Positions 50,954 to 59,818 of a DNA stretch of 64,000 bases are shown piece after piece. The translations under genes were made by a program, and so were the position numbers. The stretch is from JAJTFW01 sp046330075. GTDB lineage: Bacteria > Bacteroidota > Bacteroidia > AKYH767-A > OLB10. Each line of letters starts with the position of its first letter. Within the stretch, counting starts at the first letter, position 1. The notes under the pieces were generated by a model. The model searched no databases and was not told where the DNA came from. It saw only the letters and a program-made list of their open reading frames with translations. The stretch covers positions 248,001-312,000 of the forward strand of contig JAXLTL010000003.1 of assembly GCA_046330075.1 (NCBI GenBank). Reading direction: 5' to 3'.

Positions 50954-52216
50954 TTAAAACATCTCGTCTGCAATCCTTCTCACTCTGAATTTACCGTTTT
51001 TTATCGTAAAGACAGGCTTCACGGTGCTTAAATCATTGTGATCGCTGAGGGTGGCTGTTCCGGAGAAAGTCCCTTCCATAAATGCACCCACCGGCGACCA
51101 TTCCGTGAGGTAGATATCCATCGCCAACGGCGAAAAGGAATGGTTCTGATCCGGGTTGCCTCTCCACATTACCTGATAGTCGTAGTCGCTCTGGAAATCT
51201 GCCGATACTTTGCCTTTGGTACGGATGATGGGAATAGAAATTGTGAAGAGTATATTCTGGTCTTTGTCGTCCTGCAACACGATGTCAAGATGAGATTCCT
51301 GTAAAACCTGCGGGTTTTCATTGTGGTTTCTCAGAATAGCGCAATTGCTGCGGTCGTGTTTGGTAGATGCAATTGAAAATGTTTTTTCAATTCCCGTTGC
51401 ATCGGTATATGTAAAGGAAAGTGTGTTGGGACCTTCTACTGGCGCCACGGCTTTCTCCGAATAATATTTTTTAAGCGTAGTAGTTGAAATGTCATCCTGA
51501 AGATTACCTGTACCAAGTAATCCCTTGATCATTCCCCAGTTGATGTCTTTCATAATCAGATCAGCGGCATCACCGTATCCTTTTATGAGGACGGCTATGC
51601 TTTGAATATTTGCGCCATGCTGGTAAGGGGAGTGTTTTACCGAAAGAGAATACCTTTTCTCCGGTTTGTTGTTGATGTCTTCACCATCGAAAACGGAAGT
51701 GCTTACCGAGTAACCGGTGCCGAAAAACAACAGCGTTCCTCCTGTTGCTTGTGCATCACGGTAGGCGGTTGCGCAATAGGGGAGATTGAGTTTTTCCATT
51801 GGATGCAGGTAATAGGGGACAGGGAATTCCGTGTTAATATAAACTTCCACATCCACACTGGATAGCCCGTAGATATATTCCATGTCGTTACGTGCCTTTG
51901 CTGCTTCAATTTTATCTTTGAGTGCTTCCGGAGCTTTAGTAAACTGGTAGGAAATGGTGTACTGGTGACTAAAGACATCCCGTGTTGCAAAATTGACGTT
52001 ATTGTCAAATCCTGTTGTCCCGGAAATATCGCTGGATCCGTTACTGCGTTCTGCCGGCTCTAAAGCACCATCTACAGTATGAGGCATAGATTTGGAAAGG
52101 ATACTGAGTACTCTTGCATCCTCGGCCGTTTCTGCTTTTGTTGCCGGTCTCTGTGCGTTGGCAATCATTCCGAAAAGGATAAAAATAAGAGTCGCAGTTA
52201 ATTGGTTAATTCTCAT
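50954..52216 (-). CDS. Secreted conserved hypothetical protein
   Basis: The 420-residue protein has a signal peptide (RINQLTATLIFILFGMIANAQ). The mature part is beta-rich, with FNFATRD-like strands, a probable C-terminal beta-sandwich (PVFTIKNGKFRVRRIADEMF) and no enzyme motif. It starts 26 nt behind the OmpA-family gene and probably shares its transcript. The ATG at 52216 is chosen over one seven codons earlier because it gives the compact signal. Function unknown; association with the outer membrane is likely. Confidence 0.65.
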   Translation of the reverse strand: MRINQLTATLIFILFGMIANAQRPATKAETAEDARVLSILSKSMPHTVDGALEPAERSNGSSDISGTTGFDNNVNFATRDVFSHQYTISYQFTKAPEALKDKIEAAKARNDMEYIYGLSSVDVEVYINTEFPVPYYLHPMEKLNLPYCATAYRDAQATGGTLLFFGTGYSVSTSVFDGEDINNKPEKRYSLSVKHSPYQHGANIQSIAVLIKGYGDAADLIMKDINWGMIKGLLGTGNLQDDISTTTLKKYYSEKAVAPVEGPNTLSFTYTDATGIEKTFSIASTKHDRSNCAILRNHNENPQVLQESHLDIVLQDDKDQNILFTISIPIIRTKGKVSADFQSDYDYQVMWRGNPDQNHSFSPLAMDIYLTEWSPVGAFMEGTFSGTATLSDHNDLSTVKPVFTIKNGKFRVRRIADEMF

Positions 52217-52242
52217 AAAGTTGAGTTTTATATTCACTTACA

Positions 52243-53283
52243 TTAGTTCTGGATTATTACAAATTCAACGCGCCTGTTGTTCGCTTTAGCCTCAGGAGTA
52301 TTGCTCTTGTCGATAGGTGCAGCTTCTCCATACCCCTTCGTTGTCATGCGATCCGAGGCGATTCCCATGCTGATCAGCTGGTTCTTTACAGCATCTGCCC
52401 GTAGTTGTGACAGAAGTACGTTGGCCTCTTCGGGTCCGTCGCTGTCGGTATGCCCGTCAATTTCAATTTTTGCTGAAGGATGTTTGTCCAGATATGCTTT
52501 TACCTGATTGATAGCAGCAATGCTCTCCGGTTTAAGAACAGATTTGTTGACATCAAATTTGATGTTGTGTGTGATGAACTTCCCGTTTTCAAATACACTG
52601 ACCGGAAACCCTGTGGCAAGACGAAAGTTCTTAAGAAGCATAGGTGATTCACCATTGCCGGCTTCTCCCATTTTATCGCCATTGACAAGGATGTATTTTG
52701 GTTTGGCGAGGATGTCAGGAATCTCCAGTACTTTAAACTGATCGATATACACCATCATTTTGTTTTTGAAAACAGAGACAGAAAAGTGTACCCAGCGGTT
52801 AAAGAATTTTTCAGCATAAAAGGAAGAAGGATTATCCTTACTGATGGATTCATTGTTGGGTAATACTACCCGCAGACGATCACGGCTGGATTCAACCAAC
52901 GGTAAACGGGTTCCGTCCGCCAGCTCAAAAGTTATGTGTACACCGGTATTGCTGTCATAGGAGGGATCAAGCCAGGCATCATATTCCACAGTGAAATCAT
53001 CAGGCAGCGTTTTATTGCCGAATATTCTTGGCTTTAACCGGGTATAAAAGGCGTCGAAGCTCAATACCTTTTCCCCATTCCAGTCTCGAACGGAAGCTGC
53101 ACCACCACCATCCATGAATTCCCAATGGTCGGCTATTTTTTCCCCGGGACCATATATGAATTTATCTTCAAATATAGTTGTTTCCCCGGCGATGAAGTCA
53201 TAGGTGGCGTAATCCTTGTCGATGTTCTGGGAATTTGTCTTTAAAAAGCAAAGAAGAAGTAAGGCCGATAACTTGTTTTTCAT
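52243..53283 (-). CDS. OmpA-family outer membrane protein
   Basis: The 346-residue protein has a signal peptide (KNKLSALLLLCFLKTNSQ) and a concanavalin/LamG-like beta-sandwich (about residues 35-215, including FTVEYDAWLDPSYDSNTG and WVHFSVSVFKNKMMVYIDQ). A C-terminal OmpA peptidoglycan-binding domain follows, with IKFDVNKSVLKPES, IEIDGHTDSDG, LSQLRADAVKNQL and NRRVEFVI. It should hold the outer membrane to peptidoglycan while the N-terminal domain may bind glycan. Promoter box at 53331. Confidence 0.88.
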   Translation of the reverse strand: MKNKLSALLLLCFLKTNSQNIDKDYATYDFIAGETTIFEDKFIYGPGEKIADHWEFMDGGGAASVRDWNGEKVLSFDAFYTRLKPRIFGNKTLPDDFTVEYDAWLDPSYDSNTGVHITFELADGTRLPLVESSRDRLRVVLPNNESISKDNPSSFYAEKFFNRWVHFSVSVFKNKMMVYIDQFKVLEIPDILAKPKYILVNGDKMGEAGNGESPMLLKNFRLATGFPVSVFENGKFITHNIKFDVNKSVLKPESIAAINQVKAYLDKHPSAKIEIDGHTDSDGPEEANVLLSQLRADAVKNQLISMGIASDRMTTKGYGEAAPIDKSNTPEAKANNRRVEFVIIQN

Positions 53284-53330
53284 AAACCGGAATTGATTTT
53301 TCTGTATTAAGAATTTGTTAATCTTTACTT

Positions 53331-53338
53331 CAAAAGTA
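53331..53338 (-). promoter_or_regulatory. Promoter -7 box of the OmpA gene
   Basis: TACTTTTG on the minus strand matches TAnnTTTG, 47 nt before the OmpA ATG. Confidence 0.55.
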
Positions 53339-53526
53339 AGATTTTGAGTTGTTCAATCAAAGATCGTATGGAAATATTTTCAATTTTTATCGGTCAAGCT
53401 TTAATTCATGATTATTTGTAAAGGCTGGTTTCCCTGTTTCTGAAGCGGGGAAGTTTTGCCGGCTGTTTTATTTTGAATCAGCAGAGAAGCTGCATGAATG
53501 AGTCTTCCCTGAAAAGTAGTTTGGCT

Positions 53527-54402
53527 TTACTGGAAATAATTATAAATAAGATATTCTGAAATTTTACCGTAAGAAGTGATAGTGATCATCCGGATCAGAT
53601 TGTCGGAATAGGCATATAAGTATTTTGTGTCCAGGTATTTTGTATCAGGTAGATTTTCATAATATTCCTGAACTATTTCTTCGTGTAAAGTGCTGTCGGG
53701 ATTGTAATTGAATTTCTGATGCCTGATCAAATTGCTTGAATTGATTTTCCTGAATAATTTGATATCACTTAATTGACCATTGACATTGTACTGGTAGGTA
53801 TAGTATTCCTGGTCGTCTATTACTTCCTTTATAATCTTATTATTTGAATAAAATATAAGTTGCGTATTCTTTTGCGGTCGTTCTGAGCAATATTCTCTGG
53901 TAATGGTTAACGCTGAAGTAGTGTCAGTTATTTTGTTATAATTTGTTTTGAGTGTGCAGCAGGAAGCCATTACGGTTTCTGATTTCAATTGTCCGTCTTC
54001 AAAGTAATTAAATCGGGTAATTTCAATTGATGATTCGGTTTTTCCGGGGCAAATCATATTTGTTTTTCTCGATTTTGTTTCAATCAAATAATCATTTTTG
54101 TTGTAATAATATTCTTTGTAATTTAAGGAGTCGGAAGCTGTTGTGAAATATGTGCTATTCGTCTTTGGTGTAGTTATGGTAAAAGTGGATTTTAATTTGC
54201 CACTGGGCGTGAAGTTATATACATCGCAAACTGTGGAGTTTAGACATGTCAAATCTAAGCAATGACGGATTTTGAGGCTTGCGATTTGGTTGTTTACAAG
54301 GAAAGACGAGTCGGGAAGGGGGCGATGTTGCGCGTAAATACCACTAAACACAAGGGATAAGAGTAACGTCAATAGCTGCTTTAATTCAGTGATTTTCTCC
54401 AT
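53527..54402 (-). CDS. Secreted hypothetical protein with RHS-like strand repeats
   Basis: The 291-residue protein has a hydrophobic N-terminal signal (TELKQLLTLLLSLVFSGIYAQ). Repeating strand pairs follow, such as EYYYNKNDYLIETKSR, RFNYFEDGQLKSE and YQYNVNGQLSDIKLF, which resemble the Y-N-x-x-G-x-L repeats of RHS/YD proteins in short form. Two cysteine pairs (CLDLTCLNSTVC, SCC) may form disulfides. Base composition is AT-rich compared with the core genes, as in the other genes of this stretch. Function unknown. Confidence 0.62.
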   Translation of the reverse strand: MEKITELKQLLTLLLSLVFSGIYAQHRPLPDSSFLVNNQIASLKIRHCLDLTCLNSTVCDVYNFTPSGKLKSTFTITTPKTNSTYFTTASDSLNYKEYYYNKNDYLIETKSRKTNMICPGKTESSIEITRFNYFEDGQLKSETVMASCCTLKTNYNKITDTTSALTITREYCSERPQKNTQLIFYSNNKIIKEVIDDQEYYTYQYNVNGQLSDIKLFRKINSSNLIRHQKFNYNPDSTLHEEIVQEYYENLPDTKYLDTKYLYAYSDNLIRMITITSYGKISEYLIYNYFQ

Positions 54403-54771
54403 ACTTGTAATTGATAATAAAGTAAAAATACAATTTTGTATTGATCTTTCGTACTATTTATGGGTATTTAATGTTCTGGACTTATTGAGTATTCATCTTG
54501 TTAGTTTTTAGTTGAATCATAGAAAAGCTCGTGAGCCCGGACTTAATTTATTAGATAAATGAGAAAATACAGTTTGTTGTAAGCGAACATACTCTTTGGT
54601 AGATTGTATGAAATCGTTTTGAGATTCTAATGACAGGGGATCTAAAATGAACTGGAGTCAATTGATTTCTGTGCAACTCAATTGTTACTCACGAAAAATG
54701 ATGAGCATGAATTTTTCTTAAGGGCAATTTATCTTAGTTTTTTTCAAATCAATTTGGAATGCTGGTTCATT
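54403..54771. other. 369-nt AT-rich spacer, no gene recognised
   Basis: This AT-rich region between two minus-strand genes contains two TCAATTG copies about 30 nt apart (near 54660-54690) but no open frame with family features and no terminator I can define. The promoter of the gene at 53527 should lie here. Confidence 0.4.
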
Positions 54772-57180
54772 TTATTCTACGACAAGTTTTGTGTTTTGCT
54801 TTTTGCCTTCAATGATTAATTCTACAATATATATTCCAGGTTCCGTTCCGGACAAGTTGAGGTAAAGTTCGTTATTGCCGTATCTTGCTTTTCCTGTTTC
54901 TAAGTACACTTCTCTTCCGCTGATGTCGCTAATTCGTAACCGGTATGCAGAGCTGATGCCGGAATTGAACTGAATTCTTGCTGACTCATCAGCCGGGTTC
55001 GGGTAGATGTACATGCTTGTTTCAGAAAGCAATTCAGGGTCATTGGAAGGCGAGGGAATAAATTGTTTTGCAAAAACGAATGCTCGGTTATAAACTACCA
55101 TTGGATTCCCGGCTGGATCTAATGCTAACCATTGGGAATTTGGGTATAGATTAAGAATGGGAGCACTAAACAGTAATGACCCAACTGCACTCCAGTTTGT
55201 ACCATCCCAACGAATAACGGATGCCTTATGGCCGTTTAGGTAATCGACATAAGCTAAAAGCAGATTTCCCGACTGATCAAAACGCATGCTGGGTTGACTA
55301 CTGTACCCCGGTGTTATGCCTATAGTACCCAGATCGTTCCAGTTTGTTCCGTCCCATTTAATCACTCTTGTTTTGTACCCATATGCCCCATCGCAGAAAG
55401 CAGCAATTGGATTACCCAAGGGATCAAAAATTATTCTTGGGTTATTGGAAAAGTCGGTTGAAATATTCTGTGTTCCAATGATTGCCCAATTAGCGCCATC
55501 CCATCCCATACAACCGATCTTTCCGTAAAAATCATCTTCATGATAGACTACTACCGGGTGATTTGCTGAATCAATTGCTATGCTTATTTCAGATACTGGA
55601 AGTAAAGTGAATCCGGGATTTCCTATGTAGGTCCAGGCGGAACCGTTCCAGTGCATGACAGAAGCCTTGTCGTTTGCGGAATGATCGCGGAAAGCAACAA
55701 AGGGATTTCCTGCGTTATCTAAAGCGAGACATTGAAACTCCGCGTAATCAGGTGTAAATCCTTGTGTTCCTACATAGTTCCATGAACTTCCGTCCCAGCG
55801 AATAACCGTAGTTTTAGTGCCGGCATACAGATCACAATAGGCGATTACTGGATGACCGTTTGGGTCCAACGCCATACTTTGATAATAGATTTTCATTGCC
55901 AGTAGGCTGGGGTTCCCCATAGGATTCCATGAAGTACCATCCCATTTACGTACTTGCACCTGTTGATTTCGGTCTGTATAACTCATGATCGGATTACCGG
56001 CCGTGTCTATTCCCAGATCGTGATTAATTGTAAAACCGTAATCTATTCCTTCCGTTCCCAGATAGTTCCAGCTGTTGCCTGTCCATTGTAATACAGTGGC
56101 AAAACCGTTCAGTCTTAAATCTACATAGGTAACATAGGTGTTACCATTTCGGTCAATGTCTATACTTTGATATCTTGCTTTCCCCTGCGAAATGCCTGCA
56201 CTGCCGATTAAAAACCATGCATTCCCGTTCCATATTTTCACTGCTGTTTTTTCTCCGAATCCACTGTCACTGTATGCGATGATAATTTGACCGGCATTAT
56301 CAATTTTCATGCTTGTATATTTTGCGGTACTTCCTGAAAATCCTGCATACCCTACAATCGCCCAATTGCTTCCGTTCCATTTCATCACAGTGAGCTTGTT
56401 GGCATGGGTGCTGTCGGAATATACAACTACCGGATTACCTGTTGAGTCGATTGCCAGTCGCTGATACGATGCACCACCTGCTGAGCATCCTCCGGTGCCC
56501 ACCTGCGCCCAGCCGGAGCCATTCCACTGCATCACTGAAGTTTTATATCCGTAGGCTGAGTCGCTATAGGCCACGAATAGGTTTCCAATGCTGTCGATGG
56601 CTAAAGATTGATAAGAAGACGTACCAGCGGAAATTCCGGCATTGCCCATGTAATTCCAGGTAGATCCATCCCAACGCAGTACAGACGTCTTTCCAGATGA
56701 GCTATAGTCCTTGTATGCTACAATCGGAAAACCCATGTCATCCAGCAAAAGGTCATTGAACTCTGATTTACCTGCAGATATTCCCGGGTTGCCTACTATA
56801 TTCCAGTTGTTCCCATCCCAATGCATCACTGTCGTTTTGAAGCTATAGTCCCAATCGGTGAAGGCAACATAAGGATGCCCCAATGAATCCAGTACCATGC
56901 TGATGAAATCTGCATTTACAGTGGAGAAACCACGATTGCCGATCGTCTGCCATTTAGAGCCATCCCAGCGCCTGACAGTGATTCTATTGCTGCTGAACGC
57001 ATCATTAATAGCAATCACCGGATAACCGGATGTATCAATCTTTACTGCACTGAAATTGACAGGACCTTCCGATGGTAAATTGGAGTCATCAGGTCCCATA
57101 GGTTGCCAGGATTGACCAAGGGAAATGCTGAAAAACAGACAGGTAATAAGGGAGAGGAGGGGAGTTTTGCTAAACGACAT
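54772..57180 (-). CDS. Large T9SS cargo with fourteen ~49-residue repeats (double beta-propeller?)
   Basis: The 802-residue protein has a signal peptide (FSKTPLLSLITCLFFSISLGQ). Fourteen tandem repeats of about 49 residues run from residue 24 to about 715. Each begins with W-x-x-x-G and ends in a R/M-W-D/N-G turn, with a central I-D-x-x-G-N-P-x-V-A-Y-x-D core. The count fits two seven-bladed beta-propellers. A type A sorting domain (MYIYPNPADESARIQFNSG, ending KKQNTKLVVE) follows. It should be exported by T9SS and displayed on the surface. Ligand unknown. Confidence 0.85.
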   Translation of the reverse strand: MSFSKTPLLSLITCLFFSISLGQSWQPMGPDDSNLPSEGPVNFSAVKIDTSGYPVIAINDAFSSNRITVRRWDGSKWQTIGNRGFSTVNADFISMVLDSLGHPYVAFTDWDYSFKTTVMHWDGNNWNIVGNPGISAGKSEFNDLLLDDMGFPIVAYKDYSSSGKTSVLRWDGSTWNYMGNAGISAGTSSYQSLAIDSIGNLFVAYSDSAYGYKTSVMQWNGSGWAQVGTGGCSAGGASYQRLAIDSTGNPVVVYSDSTHANKLTVMKWNGSNWAIVGYAGFSGSTAKYTSMKIDNAGQIIIAYSDSGFGEKTAVKIWNGNAWFLIGSAGISQGKARYQSIDIDRNGNTYVTYVDLRLNGFATVLQWTGNSWNYLGTEGIDYGFTINHDLGIDTAGNPIMSYTDRNQQVQVRKWDGTSWNPMGNPSLLAMKIYYQSMALDPNGHPVIAYCDLYAGTKTTVIRWDGSSWNYVGTQGFTPDYAEFQCLALDNAGNPFVAFRDHSANDKASVMHWNGSAWTYIGNPGFTLLPVSEISIAIDSANHPVVVYHEDDFYGKIGCMGWDGANWAIIGTQNISTDFSNNPRIIFDPLGNPIAAFCDGAYGYKTRVIKWDGTNWNDLGTIGITPGYSSQPSMRFDQSGNLLLAYVDYLNGHKASVIRWDGTNWSAVGSLLFSAPILNLYPNSQWLALDPAGNPMVVYNRAFVFAKQFIPSPSNDPELLSETSMYIYPNPADESARIQFNSGISSAYRLRISDISGREVYLETGKARYGNNELYLNLSGTEPGIYIVELIIEGKKQNTKLVVE

Positions 57181-57391
57181 TCCGGAAGGGCTATTTTTTG
57201 ATGCCTAAACCAGGGACGGAATGTGAACCGGGCAGGTTGCATGTCAGGGATAAATTCCTGAAGAATTTAAAATCTCCGGTCAGTTTGCTGGCCATTGACA
57301 ACGTCGTTGAAATCACCCCAACGGGAACACTGGAGTATTCAAAGCTGGGATGTCTTCAAGTGTAATTGATTGTACGCTAAAACCCGGAAGG

Positions 57392-58024
57392 CTAATCGTG
57401 CAGCACTTTGAAATTTTGGAAGTTAAAATTCCTGTCGAGAAACAGAATCAGTTCGGTTACCTTTTTGTTTTCAGGTTGATCAAATTCATGAGGACAATGG
57501 TAGGAGTAGAAGCGATATTGATCTTTTGTTCTGATCTCAAAACTGTATATCGTCCCGTCGAAAATCGGATCTTCAAAATCTTTTATACTCTTTTGGTTTG
57601 GTAATGTAAGCGCCCCGGAATTCATAATGCTATCGATAATATGCTCTATTGGAATTTTTGGTTTTAAGATGTAAATGGTAGCACTGTCAATATAGGGGAC
57701 GGAAGATTTATCATCTTCTATTACTTTGCTTATGTAAAATTGATATTCAAAGGCCATCCATGTGCTGTCTTTTTTCGTAATGCAGAACATCCTTCGTTCG
57801 TCAAGTACATGTGTTTCCTCGAACATTTTAAACTCAAAATCGCCCGGTTGGGAAATTGCATTTACAACCGGGAGTTGGTGTATGAATGATTGAAACCAAA
57901 CCAATTGGTTAGTTGAGTCGAGGATGTTGATTTGGAATTCAGGGTTCGAATTGATTTTACCAGATGTACAGGATTCAATCAAAACAATAAGGATGACCGG
58001 AATATATCGTTGAATGCTGTTCAT
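57392..58024 (-). CDS. Hypothetical lipoprotein
   Basis: The 210-residue protein has a lipoprotein signal (IQRYIPVILIVLIESCTSG; Cys near residue 19). The body mixes strands and helices (FEFKMFEETHVLDERRMFCI, STWMAFEYQFYISKVI, YSFEIRTKDQYRFYSYHCPHEF) and shows no family motif. The ATG at 58024 is used because it gives a compact lipoprotein signal; the longer frame adds only nine residues. The flanking spacers (57181-57391 and 58025-58292) contain no gene. Confidence 0.62.
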   Translation of the reverse strand: MNSIQRYIPVILIVLIESCTSGKINSNPEFQINILDSTNQLVWFQSFIHQLPVVNAISQPGDFEFKMFEETHVLDERRMFCITKKDSTWMAFEYQFYISKVIEDDKSSVPYIDSATIYILKPKIPIEHIIDSIMNSGALTLPNQKSIKDFEDPIFDGTIYSFEIRTKDQYRFYSYHCPHEFDQPENKKVTELILFLDRNFNFQNFKVLHD

Positions 58025-58292
58025 CAGGGTAGATTTGAATGCTGATATCAATTAACTGACATGAATTCCGGATGGCTTCCCATTCAAGTCCAATATAACG
58101 TATTTTAGATCACTTGTTGGTGCAATGGATTGGTGTAGGATTGAGCAATTTGCTCTGGTCAGGATGGTAGTTGTGATGCTTAAGTACGAATTTAATAAAT
58201 TCATTTTATCTTGAACGATATAATACATCGAGCCGGATACTTATAACCGGCTCAATGGAAATGTAACGATATGGGATTATACGATATTGTAT

Positions 58293-58778
58293 TTACATCA
58301 TCAATAGTTTATCCAGCTTCTCCAGCGTCATTGTATATCCGGCTTTGAATCCTTCCATCAGACTTTCCATCCGTTCGAACGACTCATTGTAAATCCGGAT
58401 GCGAACTGTTGTAATTCCGTTTTCTTCGGAGAAGTTAAAGTCCCATTCTGAGCCATGCGCGTCTGGGTTTTCATCTTTGTCTGAAAAAACGTTGAACATT
58501 CTAAAGTGGGAGCGGGGAGTGATGGAGAGATAAGTTTGCAACGCCCATCTTTGATTGCCATCTGGACCTACCATGGCATAAAACCGTTTGCCGCCTTCAC
58601 GGAAGTCCATATACCTGGTTCGTGCGATGAACGGGTCCGGCGCACCCCATTGGTCAAGGTATTCCTGTTTGGTGAAGGCGTCCCATACCAGTTCAAGTGC
58701 GGCGTCGAATTCGCGGGTGATCAATACCAGTTTGTTTGGTTTGTCGACTGTGAAGTCGAAGAAGAGGTCCTTGTTCAT
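58293..58778 (-). CDS. SRPBCC/AHSA1-domain protein
   Basis: The 161-residue protein has the AHSA1 (START-like) fold: LVLITREFDAALELVWDAFTKQEYLDQWGAP at the N-terminus (read in parts), FREGGKRFYAMVGPDG, and the late YNESFERMESLMEGFKAGYTMTLEKLDKLL helix (read in parts). It binds a hydrophobic small ligand. It overlaps the stop of the upstream ArsR-type regulator in an ATGA, the classical ArsR-SRPBCC pair. It may sense or detoxify a lipid-like compound; that is inferred from the pairing. Confidence 0.87.
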   Translation of the reverse strand: MNKDLFFDFTVDKPNKLVLITREFDAALELVWDAFTKQEYLDQWGAPDPFIARTRYMDFREGGKRFYAMVGPDGNQRWALQTYLSITPRSHFRMFNVFSDKDENPDAHGSEWDFNFSEENGITTVRIRIYNESFERMESLMEGFKAGYTMTLEKLDKLLMM

Positions 58779-59095
58779 TTTTTATTTTTTTTCATGTTTT
58801 TTAAAACAGTATCGAGCTTGTTGAACTGCTGTTCCCAGACTCTGCGGAACTGCTCCAGCCATTCGTCAATTTCCTGCATGCGTTGCACTTCAAGCGAATA
58901 GTAGATCTCCCTGCCCAGCTGCTCCTGTTTTATCAGTTCGCATTCGGTCAGGATTTTAAGATGATTCGACACACCCTGACGGGTGATGTCGAAATATTCT
59001 GCCAGCGCATTGGGTGTCATGGAACCCAGCAACAGCAGACTTAGGATGCCCCGGCGGGTGGGGTCGGCAATGGCCTGATAGATATCTCTTCTCAT
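58775..59095 (-). CDS. ArsR-family transcriptional regulator
   Basis: The 106-residue protein has the winged-helix N-terminus DIYQAIADPTRRGILSLLL and the recognition helix in ALAEYFDITRQGVSNHLKILTE. A linker LIKQEQLGREIYYSLE and a coiled-coil-like tail rich in Lys and Glu follow. Metal-binding cysteines are absent (only one Cys), so it probably responds to something other than arsenic. It leads the AHSA1 gene, with ATGA coupling. Palindromic sites overlap its two candidate promoter boxes at 59114 and 59142, which suggests autorepression. Confidence 0.88.
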   Translation of the reverse strand: MRRDIYQAIADPTRRGILSLLLLGSMTPNALAEYFDITRQGVSNHLKILTECELIKQEQLGREIYYSLEVQRMQEIDEWLEQFRRVWEQQFNKLDTVLKNMKKNKK

Positions 59096-59109
59096 TATGC
59101 AAGTAATCG

Positions 59110-59149
59110 TTTGCAAATATATGTGCAAATGATCGTTTGCGCAAATATA
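59110..59149 (-). promoter_or_regulatory. ArsR-AHSA1 promoter region with overlapping palindromes
   Basis: Two TATATTTG boxes (minus strand, 59114-59121 and 59142-59149) match TAnnTTTG. They overlap palindromes: TTTGCAAA at 59110-59117, GCAAAtGATCgTTTGC at 59125-59140 and TTTGCGCAAA at 59136-59145. This is the expected layout for a dimeric repressor blocking its own promoter. The nearer box lies 18 nt before the ATG at 59095. Confidence 0.65.
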
Positions 59150-59165
59150 TTTTTAGTAAATATTT

Positions 59166-59684
59166 TCAATTTCCCCAATTTGTTGGATTGTTCCGGATAT
59201 AATTTGTGATGTTATTAAATTCATTTTCATCGCGAATAATCCGGTCATGAAAGCGTGATTGCCATGAAAAATCATATCCCAACCGATGCGCATATTTGGA
59301 TACAGCCGATTTATACGAACGAACGATCGCGGAAATGGATCCGGGTTTGGGCGAAATCCCCGAATGATGATTCCCCTGTGGGGACGTTGCATGCAACGTC
59401 CCCACAGGGGAATCAGGTAAAATGATGATACCATGAATATGATCCGGCATTACCACCATTTCGCCCAATTGAACTCCGTTTTTTTCATGGTTTTCGATTT
59501 CATTCCATAAAACATGAGCGATGGCACCAATTGGTGAATAATTCATGCATCCGTTTTCAATTTCCCCGAAATAACGGAATCGATTCTTGGTTACTATGGT
59601 AATAAAATACGCACCGGCAGTCCGGTAATCCCAATTCGGCAAACGCGCCGATTCGTTTCGGTATTTATTTCTGAACAATGACAT
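59166..59684 (-). CDS. REP-associated tyrosine transposase (RAYT, Y1/HUH family)
   Basis: The 172-residue protein is a RAYT, a single-copy relative of IS200 transposases that nicks and joins hairpin DNA. Features are the N-terminal NWDYRTAGAYFITIVTKNR, the HUH motif in MPDHIHGIIIL (H82, H84), the SYKSAVSKYAH helix (Tyr 124 a possible nucleophile) and the FHDRIIRDENEFNNITNYIRNNP end (read in parts). The codons for residues 91-106 lie in a 48-bp perfect palindrome at 59368-59415, and two hairpins stand upstream of the gene. No complete insertion-sequence ends are seen. Confidence 0.9.
   Translation of the reverse strand: MSLFRNKYRNESARLPNWDYRTAGAYFITIVTKNRFRYFGEIENGCMNYSPIGAIAHVLWNEIENHEKNGVQLGEMVVMPDHIHGIIILPDSPVGTLHATSPQGNHHSGISPKPGSISAIVRSYKSAVSKYAHRLGYDFSWQSRFHDRIIRDENEFNNITNYIRNNPTNWGN
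59368..59415. repeat. 48-bp perfect palindrome inside the RAYT gene
   Basis: Positions 59368-59391 and 59392-59415 are perfect reverse complements (centre GTTGCATGCAAC, outer CCCCTGTGGGG). There is no loop and no mismatch. It encodes a low-conservation linker of the transposase between the HUH motif and the next helix. Its form is that of a REP element or cruciform-forming site. Confidence 0.95.
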
Positions 59685-59721
59685 CCGAAAATTTTAATTG
59701 CAAAAATATCAATTGTCATTC

Positions 59722-59810
59722 CGGATACGTGCTTGTGAAACGTTTGTATCCGTTTAAAAGCGGTTCTTACCCGTTGGGAAGTTTTATCTAATTTCCCAAC
59801 GGATAAGAAC
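59722..59810. repeat. Two hairpins upstream of the RAYT gene
   Basis: CGGATAC (59722-59728) pairs with GTATCCG (59746-59752). A longer hairpin has GTTCTTAcCCGTTGGGAA (59763-59780) and TTCCCAACGGaTAAGAAC (59793-59810), 17 pairs with one mismatch around a 12-nt loop. The second lies 8 nt behind the cupredoxin stop and could be its terminator; together they look like REP-type pairs next to their transposase. Confidence 0.75.
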
Positions 59811-59818
59811 TGGTAAAT

